DNA of 64,000 bases, taken from Alentia gelatinosa. Taxonomy: Eukaryota; Annelida; Polychaeta; Phyllodocida; Polynoidae. The DNA lies in NCBI GenBank assembly GCA_950022655.1, contig OX465584.1, forward strand, positions 31,934,988-31,998,987, written 5' to 3'. The position numbers and the translations under genes are program-made. The notes below the pieces were generated by a model. The model was given only the letters and a program-made list of their open reading frames with translations. It ran no database searches and had not been told where the DNA came from. Each line of letters begins with the position of its first letter. The stretch's first letter is position 1. Shown one piece after another: positions 45,728 to 53,770 of the stretch.

Positions 45728-47182
45728 TAAGGGGGGCATCCACCAACCACTACAAGGCTACGACAATGGCTTTCCGACAACGTCCACGGCAGCTCTACGA
45801 TTGGAAGCCTTGTTGTAGCCTTGTCGTGGTTGGTGGACCCCAGTTCCCGACAAGAGGCTACAACAAGGCCACGACAGGCTGCGACATGAAGCTTGTCGGG
45901 GGCCTTCCGGAGTTGGAGTGTTGTGGATTCCTCCATATCACTGTCGTAGTGTGTCAGAACCATGGGCGCCTTTTTTGTGGCAACCAGCAATGTCTATGAC
46001 ACGCCACCACACCGCTGTTCCGACCCTGCTCTTCTCACGACAAGGCTGCGACAAGGCTGCGATTGGAACTTTCATGTCTGCACTTGTCGTAGCCTTGTCG
46101 TGGTTGGTGGACGCCCCCCTTTAGAGTAAAACCCCACTCCTGGGACAGCCCACAAGCTCCTGACACGCCATGACACGGCTGTGTTGGTGGAGCCCAGTTC
46201 CCGACAAGAGGCTACAACAAGGCCATGACAGGCTGCGACATGAAGCTTGTCAGGGGGCTTCCGACAAGGCTACAACAAAATCATGTTCGATTTTTCCTAC
46301 AACTGGACCTTTGTCATGGAGTGTCATGGCGTGTCAGGAGCGTGTGGGGTGTCCCAGGAGCGGGGTTTTGCTCTAAAGGGGGGCGTCCACCAACCACGAC
46401 AAGGCTACAACAAGTGCCGACATGAAAGTTCCAATCGCAGCCTTGTCGCAGCCTTGTCGTGAGAAGAGCAGTGTCGGGACAGCATGGCGGGCGTGTCGTA
46501 GACTTTCCTGGTTGCCGTAAAAAAGGCGCCCATGGTTCTGACACACTACAACAGTGATATCGAGGGATCCACAACACTCCACGACAAAGGTCCAGTCGTG
46601 GCAAAAATTGAACATGTTCGAAATTGTCGTAGCCTTGTCGGAAGGCCCCCAACAAGCTTCATGTGGCAGCCTGTTGTGGCCTTGTCGTAGCCTCTTGTCG
46701 GGAACTGGGGTCCACCAACACAGCAGTGTCATGGCGTGTCGGGAGCGTGTGGGGTGTCCCAGGAGCGGGGTTTTACTCCAAAGGGGGGTGTCCACTAACC
46801 ACGACAAGGCTACGACAAGCACCGACATGAAAGTTCCAATCGCAGCCTGGTCACAGCCTTGTCATGAGAAGAGCAGGGTCGGAACAGCGGTGTCCTGGCG
46901 TGTCGTAGACATTGCTGGTTGCCATTAAGAAGGCGCCCATGGTTCCGACACACTACGACAGTGATATCGAGGAATCCACAACACTCCACGACAAAGGTCT
47001 AGTCATAGCAAAAATCGAACATGTTCGATATTGTCATGGCCTTGTCGTAGACTCTTGTCGGGAACTGGGGTCCACCAACCACGACAAGGCTACGACAAGT
47101 CCACCAATCGTAGGCCTGTCGTGGACCTTGTCGGAATGCCATTGTCATAGCCTTGTAGTGGTTGGTGGATGCCCACCTTTAG
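45728..47182. mobile_element. 1.45-kb compound foldback built of CGACAAGGCTACGACAAG variants
   Basis: The outer ends are inverted: TTAAGGGGGGCATCCACC at 45,728 and GGTGGATGCCCACCTTTA at 47,182. Arms 45,728-46,330 and 46,578-47,182 are inverted copies over most of their length, enclosing about 250 bp. The box CCACCAACCACGACAAGGCT occurs about seven times in alternating orientation (near 45,739, 45,815, 46,095, 46,385, 46,793, 47,075 and 47,150). Several copies are flanked by an AAAGGGGGGYRTCC end, which suggests shorter ~390-bp elements inserted or rearranged within each other. The open frames of 60-166 codons across it have no domain and reflect low stop density. The superfamily is unknown. 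Confidence 0.8.
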
Positions 47183-47340
47183 CCCTTGTCGGAAGCCTGC
47201 CTCCACTAGTGCAGCATGCTACGATAGCCTTCTGACATGCTCCGACACACTCCAACATGTCGGAAGCCTCCCGACACACTCCAACAATTCCACCATGTTG
47301 GAATTGTCGTAAGCATGTTGGGAGGCCTCCGACAGTCAGG
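47183..47340. repeat. short palindromic GTCGGAAGCCT repeats next to the foldback
   Basis: Repeated forward and inverted GTCGGAAGCCTCC and CTCCAACA/TGTTGGAG words form several short hairpins, for example CCAACAATTCCACCATGTTG, continuing the CGACA-rich theme of the foldback. Confidence 0.6.
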
Positions 47341-47583
47341 TAGGTGTCTGTGGGTGTCTGTGTGGTTATAACAGTGTCTCTTTGCCAGAGTATGGCCTGT
47401 ATGAAGTAGCCTAACCATCGGGGGAACCATCCCGCTTGAGGGGACAGTTTGCTCGGAATAGAGACACTTCAAAAGCCATCTCTGACCCAGCAAAAAAAAA
47501 AAAGAAAAAAAAAAAAAAAAAAGCGCCCTCGTCATATTTTTCATGGCTTGGTGATGAGAAACAATTTTTTTTTTTGAGTGGCC

Positions 47584-47930
47584 TAATATGGATGATATTT
47601 GGGAATAAACTTTTGAAATTTCCATAAAATTCAACCTATATTCTTGGGGAGGTCTCCCTGTACAGGAGTTGATAGAAATTTAAGCTTTACTCCATAAATT
47701 CAGTTTTAAACCCAATTGTCTTTTGTTGTTTTCCTCCAAGAATTCGCAGATTTTCTCGTTTGACCCGCTTGGAAAGTGACTGGCGTGTTTTTCAAATCGA
47801 GGTTTGAAAAAAACAGTGTCACTTTCACATACCTCTATTTCTTCTTTGTTTTTTTTGTTTTGTTGTTGTTGTTGTTGTTTGGGGTTAAATTCAAAACCAC
47901 AGGAATAACTTGTAGTAATTTTTTGCATAG
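47584..47930 (-). pseudogene. DIRS-like retroelement, N-terminal coding remnant and RT start
   Basis: An 82-codon minus frame (47,928-47,680) starts MQKITTSYSCGFEFNP, has a polyglutamine made by a (TTG)n microsatellite, and contains PRFEKHASHFPSGSNEKICE and FLEENNKRQLG. After a stop, the next segment (47,634-47,584) reads NFMEISKVYSQISSIL up to the inserted element. That reading frame continues across the insertion into SKGFIERT at 45,500 when the TIR element and one TAA copy are left out of account. This places the segment as the start of the same RT. The upstream part is unrecognised and may be the element's gag-like region. Confidence 0.65.
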
Positions 47931-48099
47931 GCCCTATTACAGAGGGCGAGTTCTTTGGGAGTAATAGGATTGTTCAGTTAACTACAGTGCAAATTATAAG
48001 GGTTTCAAACAAGAGGTTAAATCCATGTATTCAACATGTGATTGGGTATGTTGTTGTATCAACTTCATTTCTCATCTTATATCATCTCTAAAAAAACAC

Positions 48100-49035
48100 C
48101 CCACGAAACCCATGTCAGTATCCTGAAAATTGAATATGAATATGAAATGTATATGACTAAGTATCTTAGTTTTAAAAGCCATAGATTACAGTCTTTGTTT
48201 TTGAATAAGTTGAAGAAAACTATATTTTACAGTACATATCCTATGTAAATCAGTCAAATGTAAGCTATGTTGGTCTAATCTAATACTAGATTTGGTCAAG
48301 CTCAACGATATGTTATACTTTACATATTTGATGTTAGAGTAAGCAAAATAAACTGGTTTTACTTGATAATTGCCATCAATTGAAAATCACCAAGTGGCGC
48401 CACAATATATTGTAATACATGTATATGCCTTTAACTATATCGAAATAAATTACAAGGAAACAGTTTCAACTGAAACTTTTCTATATTCAAGAATCATCAG
48501 CGCCACTATGAACTGTACGATATATACCTTTAAAGGCACATCGGACAATTTGGCTTGAAAAATAAAACCCATGTAATTTTTCCTGAAACTTGAGTATGAT
48601 GATTTCTAAGTGTTGTAGAACACATATCTAACTTAAAAATTGGGGGTCACCGCTCTAGTTTTTGAGACCAACAGTATGATAATTTTACAATAGAATATAG
48701 GAAACATTTATAAAGTTGATTTCACATAGTAAAACCCATGTAATTTTTCTCAAAGTTTCACAGAATATAGTAGAGGTGTAGTACTATACATTTAAGTTTT
48801 AAAATTTATAGGTCATTGTCCTTGTTTTTGAAAGAATTAGAGAAAACCATATTTTCCTGTACATTTTCCTATGTAAATCAATTACCAATAAGTATAGAAT
48901 AAACTGGATAAAACGTTAGATTTAATAAATCGACATTAGAATGAATCCCACAAAGCGAGTTTTGATTGATGATTAACAATATTTAAAAATCAACATGTGG
49001 CGCCACTGAATTGTAGGATATGCCTTTAACAGTCC
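48100..49035 (+). repeat. diverged tandem array of a ~600-bp unit
   Basis: Blocks AAAACCCATGTAATTTTTC, ...TTTGTTTTTGAA..ACT..A..AAAAC.ATATTTT then CCTATGTAAATCA, and (about 300 bp later) GTGGCGCCAC...TGTA then ATATGCCTTTAA occur in the same order at 48,104-48,435 and 48,729-49,032. A partial third set lies between them (48,492-48,690). The offset is roughly 600-625 bp. There is no coding capacity. It may be an old local duplication of a repetitive element. Confidence 0.6.
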
Positions 49036-50270
49036 CGATGTACAAGCTTGTCGGGGTCCGAACATAGCATTTCTAACCTAAACTGGCGTCCTCTGGTGGA
49101 AAAATGAACAACTAGAGCTGCAAGTAATTCTGTTCTCATGAGACCTGATAGCGCTGCTTGCTAGAGGACTTTCTCCGCAGATGTACACCTTTGGTGCTTG
49201 TACCCGAATGAGAATGATAGTTTAAGTTTTGTCGAATGATTTCAATGTTGCATCTTCATGCGTTATATCTCTGTGAGGTCAAATATGTGAGGTGATGACG
49301 ACATGCACTCGCAGCAGTGAGTCGTACGTTGGTTCCCCGGGCATTCGCGAGGGGGCGAGGAGCAGCTCTAGACAGGGCAGTAATCTTATTTCTAGAGATT
49401 TTGGAACTTTTACTAGAGAAATTGCAAAAACTATGTAGTTATGGAAAAACAAAATGCCACGTGTAGGCAGCATGAAGCGATGACGTCACACATTGTGCAC
49501 AATGCTGTAGACACAGTAAACAGATGAGGATGTCGACCGATTCAGCAAATTACTTGGTAACATTTTACACATTTATTTTCGACAACAATGGTTTGATATT
49601 GATGCAAAATCGTCAATCTCATACTGACACCGACAGTAGAGTAAATCACTAATTGAAAAATGTAAGATACTTTGGAATATTTTCTTTCTTGATGTGTATA
49701 ACAATCAATTCAATACATAATAATTGTTTTTCTTTTTTGGTATTGGTTGAAATGAAATTAAGTTCTTGAGAAATCTTATTTATCTACTTCCGTAAACTCC
49801 CAAATAATAATCAATATTTTCAAATTTTGTATTTACACTTTGTATTAGATACAGAAATAAAGGGGGATATAGTACACAATATACAGAAGTATAATCAGTT
49901 TATTTCTAATAGAATAATAATACCAGTAAAACTTTTTTTATTCAAGGTCACTTAAGGTAGCCAGATAAAACAAATTTAATACAACAAATTCAGTAATATA
50001 TGTTCTTCTATTGATTACAACTGCTACATCCCATTGACAGCATCAATTGCCTGAAAAAGAACCTCAGCACCAAGATCTTTGCTGAATTCATTGCATGATT
50101 TGGAGTCCATGCGGTCCAGCGTAGGAACCGTACAGGCCAAGAATCGACCAACCTGCCGAATGAGTCCATCAAGGATACTTTGACCACTTTTGACAACAAG
50201 ACCCACAACAGAGGGGAGAATACACATGGAGACCGCCGACTAGGTCACAAAACCTAGACTGCTTCAACTC
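49036..50270. other. AT-rich spacer
   Basis: A minus-strand frame at 50,008-50,227 (67 codons, including SILDGLIRQVGRFLACTV) has protein-like composition but no domain I can name. It directly precedes the first Penelope-like element. Nothing else was recognised. Confidence 0.4.
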
Positions 50271-50345
50271 AATGAAATACAACCCAGCGGATGACAAAAA
50301 GAACAACTAAGAAAATACAACACAACCTAGGAACAGAAAGTCTCC

Positions 50346-50870
50346 TTGAAAAATCTAACAAAGAACAACTCCATCACCATCAAACCAGTGGACAAAGGGA
50401 GAGCCATGGTCATCCAGAACATAACCGACTATATAAAGGAAGCTGAACGACAACTGAAGGACACCGATGTATACACAGAAATGACTCAAGACATCACAAA
50501 CAAAATCAATCAAAAGATAGAGAAGAAAATTCAAGAAATGGACGACAACGGAGAATTGAGTCATACAATGGCGGGATCCCTAAAGACTCAAAACTAAGAG
50601 CACCACACGTCTATTTTCTGACGAAAATACACAAGCCCCAACGTCCTCCACCAGGAAGACCGGTAGTATCGGTGAAAAAATCTCCACCTTCGTAGACAAA
50701 TTCATCAAACCTCTGGTCCCGACTATAGAATCGTATGTGAAGGACACAAACGATTTCATCAATAAAATCGAGAACTTGGACAAGCTAAAGGAAGGAATGA
50801 TCCTTGCCACTCTAGATGTAGGATCTCTCTACACGAACATTCCCAATGAGGAGGGAATAGAGAAAGCTTA
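50346..50870 (+). pseudogene. Penelope-like RT, N-terminal part
   Basis: The frame reads LTKNNSITIKPVDKGRAMVI, the family's KPADKGG motif, then an amphipathic stretch to MAGSLKTQN. After a frame change it continues with VYFLTKIHKPQRPPPGRPVV (the LPKIHK..PPGRP motif, about 50,610-50,665) and VKDTNDFINKIENLDKLKEG, then LDVGSLYTNIPNEEGIEKA (motif A with its catalytic Asp, about 50,813-50,866), where the MITE begins. The stretch has at least two frameshifts. RT in these elements copies RNA at a nicked target or chromosome end. Confidence 0.85.
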
Positions 50871-51256
50871 ACTCTTTCAGTCCGAGCAATGCTTGGAGGC
50901 ATTCCCACCCAGGGGACGAGGAATGCCTGGAGGCATTCCCATCCAGGAGACGAGGAATGCCTCCAAATATATTTATGTTTATGTGTCATCATCACAAATG
51001 TTATGTTTTATGAGAAATAATGAAAAGATTTACACCATTTTTTCACAATTGATAAAAAATACCATCTTCATCATTATACTCTGGGGGCATTCGATAAGTA
51101 ACAATAGTAACTGGTATCTAAAGGTTGCTAAGTGACACCCATACGACCAACAGACACCATACGACGATAGTCTCGTCCCCTTGGGGTTTATAGAGGTATT
51201 ATGCCTCGTCCTATAGTGCCTGTGCTCTTCAATCAGGCTCGGACAGAAAGAGTTAA
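50868..51256 (+). mobile_element. piggyBac-type MITE (381 bp) inserted in the Penelope-like RT
   Basis: The tetranucleotide TTAA stands at both outer edges (50,868-50,871 and 51,253-51,256). The inner termini are inverted: CTCTTTCAGTCCGAGC at the left, and GCTCGGACAGAAAGAG at the right. TTAA duplication with a CYCTTT-type terminus is the known piggyBac signature. The interior contains a duplicated GGAGGCATTCCCA...GACGAGGAATGCCT stretch, a local palindrome, and no transposase. It lies between RT motif A and motif B of the retroelement, so it is younger than that insertion. Confidence 0.82.
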
Positions 51257-51720
51257 CTCAACACATAGTAAAAGACTCAACCCAAGAAAGGACTCTCTAA
51301 CTCAGCTCTTAGAGCTGGTCCTGAAAAACAACAACATCCAGTTCAATGGAACACATTACAAACAGATCAGCGGAACAGCAATGGGAACAAGATTGGCTCC
51401 ATCATACCCCAACCTCTTCATGGAGAGACTCGAGAAGCAACTCCTATCCAGGGGTGAAAAGAAGCCCAAAACATGGCTAAGATACATTGATGATATCTTA
51501 ATAATTTGGGAACATGGTGAAACCACCCTCAAGGAATGGGTAGAAGACCTCAACAACTACCATCCAACAATCAAGTTCACCTCACAATACTCCACCACCA
51601 GTATCCCTTTCATAGACACTCAAGTCAAGATCCACGAATACCACCAGACACGTGTACACAGATCTGTAAACAAAGCCAACAGATGCCAACACATACTTGG
51701 ACTATGACTCTGCACACCCT
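51257..51720 (+). pseudogene. Penelope-like RT, catalytic core
   Basis: Readable motifs are LLELVLKNNNIQFNG, then YKQISGTAMGTRLAPSYPNL (motif B, about 51,357-51,415), RYIDDILIIWEHGE (YIDD motif C, about 51,482-51,520), TIKFTSQYSTTSIPFIDTQV, and then, after a frame change near 51,650, TKPTDANTYLDYDSAHP. These agree motif by motif with copy 2. The YIDD catalytic residues are intact. The frame is lost around 51,650-51,720 with an in-frame stop before TKPTD. Confidence 0.88.
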
Positions 51721-52420
51721 CCAGCAATAAGAGGGTTGAGGACTACGAGGAACACTGCAAAAAGAAAACAATGGAGTTCACAACCAAAGGCTACTCCATG
51801 GAACTCATAGCAGCCTGCAAAGAGAGAGTTGACAACCAGAATCACAACACTCTACTCGACAACAAGAAACCAAAAATGAAAAACAAGGACGACAACATGA
51901 TCCTCGTAACCAAGTACAACCCCATCAACAATGCCGTCAACAACATCGTCCAGAACAACTGGGACATCCTCGCATGCTCCATTACAACCAAGGACCTACA
52001 CAAGAAAAAGATAAAGAATGGGTATAAAAGACCCAAAATGGGAAGGATTACCTGGTGAGAGCCAGAACGAACTACAAGGAAACCGATACCAGCAAAACAC
52101 AAGACAGAAATGAAAACAGACCGAAACCTAGCTGGAAAACAACAAAAGCAACAAGTGCACCAAATCGGATTGCAAATACTGCGACAAAATTTGCGTGGAT
52201 GGGACCATCCAATCGAAAACAACGGGAAGACAACACCAGACAAAATGGAACGTCACCTCCAATAGTTCCAATGTAATCTATTGCATTGAATGCAACACCT
52301 GTGGCGTACAATATGTGGGACAAACCAAACGACGCTCAAATGAATCGAATGACACGCCACTGTCAAATGCACATGGCCTGCAAAACAATCAGATCAACGC
52401 ATTTGGGGTATGCAGATGAT
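51721..52420 (+). pseudogene. Penelope-like linker and truncated GIY-YIG endonuclease
   Basis: A long linker (ELIAACKERVDNQN..., QNNWDILACSITTKDL) matches the same region of copy 2. It is followed by a Cys motif (KCTKSDCKYC) that usually precedes the nuclease, then NSSNVIYCIECNTCGVQYVG with QTKRRS, the start of GIY-YIG (VIY then QYVG then QTKR). The rest, including the catalytic Glu and the HFN..GH segment seen in copy 2, is missing or unreadable after about 52,350. The nuclease would not work. Confidence 0.8.
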
Positions 52421-52898
52421 GTCGCGGCTACTTCCGCTGACCCGCTTCCCAGTTCCCTCTATTCATGATCGCATTGCGGTGGGAGACGGACACATACCAG
52501 ATAAGCCTCGTTGTACCATACAAGAAACGATATAAATTAGACACAGTTTTGTGACGTTTTGTGACCATATTGAAAGTGTTTCCAATTACTATTTGTGGCA
52601 TACATTTTATAATTTTTCATTCAAATGGAAGCCAGGACGTTGATAGTTGTTATATGAAATTAAAGTTGTTGTCTATTGTGTTTGAATGTAAAATACTTCA
52701 TGAATAGATTAAAAACAATTCGATCTAACAAGGAATAGAGGTGAAATGTGTGGAGGCTAATTTGCAACATAGAAAAGAGGGAATCATTTAGAGCAGTTGA
52801 TTTCAAACACATGGAATAAAATCTTTTGGAGGTAAAACATAAAGAAAGATATTTTTGTATTAACAATGATAAGTATTACATATGACTTTTGAACTTAC
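52421..52898. other. AT-rich spacer, possible intron
   Basis: No feature was recognised. It lies downstream of the splice donor of the minus-strand MADF-like exon and could be its intron. Confidence 0.4.
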
Positions 52899-53241
52899 AG
52901 GACATTCCGAGTGCTTGAGCGATGCCATCCATAGAGCAATGATGGGCATTTACATCCCGCTGTTTTGGGTCCGTCGTGTCGTACAGGTTGGGGTGTTGTT
53001 CCCACAACCTGCATAACTCTGCCTCAAGTTGTCTGATATCCTCATCATCCTCCCTTTCATGGAACGATGTAGATGCCTCCGGTTCCTTGCGCGATGTAGA
53101 TGCCACCGTTTCCTTGCGCGATGTAGATAGGTGCGGTTCACAACTTTTTGGAGGTGTTACAGCCTCCTTGTCAGCAGAAATTCTGGGTTCATCATTGGCT
53201 TCACTGACTGGATCATCCTTGGCTGGAAGAGGGTTCAACAC
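52899..53241 (-). CDS. MADF (Myb/SANT-like) domain exon, partial gene
   Basis: The minus-strand frame runs from about 53,241 to a consensus donor (TGTCCT followed by GTAAGTTC) at 52,899. The first half is acidic, Pro/Ser/Thr-rich linker (STSRKE repeats). The last 46 residues read LEAELCRLWEQHPNLYDTTD then PKQRDVN...MDGIAQALGMS. This fits the start of a MADF domain (LI..V...P.LYD....DYKD...W..IA..L), a DNA-binding Myb/SANT-like fold used by Adf-1-type regulators and by the accessory protein of PIF/Harbinger transposons. The domain would continue in the next exon. There is no clear ATG. A stop codon lies just upstream, so this is probably an internal exon. It could be a host or transposon gene. 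Confidence 0.6.
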
Positions 53242-53510
53242 CGAAGCTATCTAAGCGTCCGAAAGCTTCACATTTCTGATGACGGAGAGTGTCCTGTCTT
53301 CAGCGGCAGATAACTCCAGGCACCGGATCAAAGCTGGTCGACCTGCACCTGTTCCCTCCGAGGAACTTGCACTGTCCTTCTTCCTGGATTCCGAGGTTTC
53401 CAGGCTTTCCAAGAGCGCTGAGGCTATTGGCTACCATTTCATCGGTAGCAGGTACCGTCTCCCCCGTAGCAGGAGATTTTGCTCTTGTCGCTCTTCTATC
53501 TCCCCTGCGG

Positions 53511-53760
53511 AAACCAGGGAGCTGTTTCAAAAGTCGAGTGAGGTCTCGCCAGCGGCACGTCACATTTTGTAAGCGAGAGGCCGGCAACAGCGAGCGACAC
53601 CTCAAATCAAAGCGGCAGCAAAAGTACTACCAATATCCCATAGAGAGCGGCACCTCCACCTCGACAGCGACGCCTCAAGTTCCATTGTTGGCCTCTCGCA
53701 TTGGCGATGAGTACTCTCGTTTAGCACCCTCCCGACTTTTGAAACAGATCCCAGATGTTA
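53511..53760. repeat. imperfect inverted repeat upstream of the MADF exon
   Basis: GGGAGCTGTTTCAAAAGTCG ... GCGAGAGGCC (53,517-53,582) is answered by GGCCTCTCGC ... CGACTTTTGAAACAGATCCC (53,689-53,752). The arms are about 65 bp with a 105-bp loop. GC-rich sequence around it keeps frames open on both strands. Confidence 0.6.
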
Positions 53761-53770
53761 GTACTTTCTC

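Larger units (their letters stand above)
45501..47583 (+). mobile_element. GGCCACT-family TIR element, long copy (2,083 bp), TAA target duplication
   Basis: The ends are inverted: GGCCACTTAAAAAAACAAAC...TGTTTCTCATCACC at 45,501, and the complement finishing GAGTGGCC at 47,583. TAA stands immediately outside both ends (45,498-45,500 and 47,584-47,586). The sub-terminal blocks match the 386-bp copy at 11,403-11,788 in the opposite orientation, including GCGCGC...TTTTAGAAG then TTGATAGAAAT and CAAATTAAAGCTCCTGATGT on one side and AAGCCATGAAAAATATGACG on the other. There is no transposase. Most of its length is the foldback at 45,728-47,182. TAA/TTA targets are typical of PIF/Harbinger. That assignment is inference. 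Confidence 0.82.
43798..47930 (-). mobile_element. DIRS-like tyrosine-recombinase retrotransposon, decayed and interrupted
   Basis: On the minus strand, the order is an N-terminal stretch (47,928 down to 47,584), RT (to 44,570), RNase H (about 44,660-44,350) and the start of a tyrosine recombinase (44,160-43,798). RT then DIRS-type RNase H then tyrosine recombinase is the DIRS order, not that of LTR elements or LINEs. The element is split by the 2.08-kb TIR element at 45,501-47,583. The recombinase catalytic half is absent below 43,798, and terminal repeats were not found. There are several frameshifts. It is a dead copy. Confidence 0.85.
50271..52420 (+). mobile_element. Penelope-like retroelement, copy 1 (RT plus GIY-YIG), broken
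   Basis: The order along the plus strand is the RT N-part (50,346-50,870), a piggyBac-type MITE (50,872-51,252), the RT core (51,257-51,720), a linker with a Cys motif (about 52,140-52,190) and a GIY-YIG start (52,258-52,330). RT followed by a C-terminal GIY-YIG nuclease defines the canonical Penelope-like class. Copy 2 at 56.7-58.9 kb aligns with it throughout, but the two are clearly diverged. Copy 1 ends prematurely inside GIY-YIG, where similarity stops near 52,350. It has many frame breaks and is dead. Confidence 0.88.

Noticed and set aside
45604..46928. Numerous 60-151 codon frames on both strands in the foldback
   Set aside because: Frames repeat each other because the DNA is an inverted repeat of one motif. 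There is no domain and no codon signal.
47183..47340. CRISPR-like appearance of short repeated words
   Set aside because: There is no regular repeat-spacer spacing. It is palindromic transposon debris in a eukaryotic genome.
50008..50227. 67-codon minus frame next to Penelope-like copy 1
   Set aside because: No recognisable family. It might be a gene fragment, but there are no splice signals or neighbours to support it.
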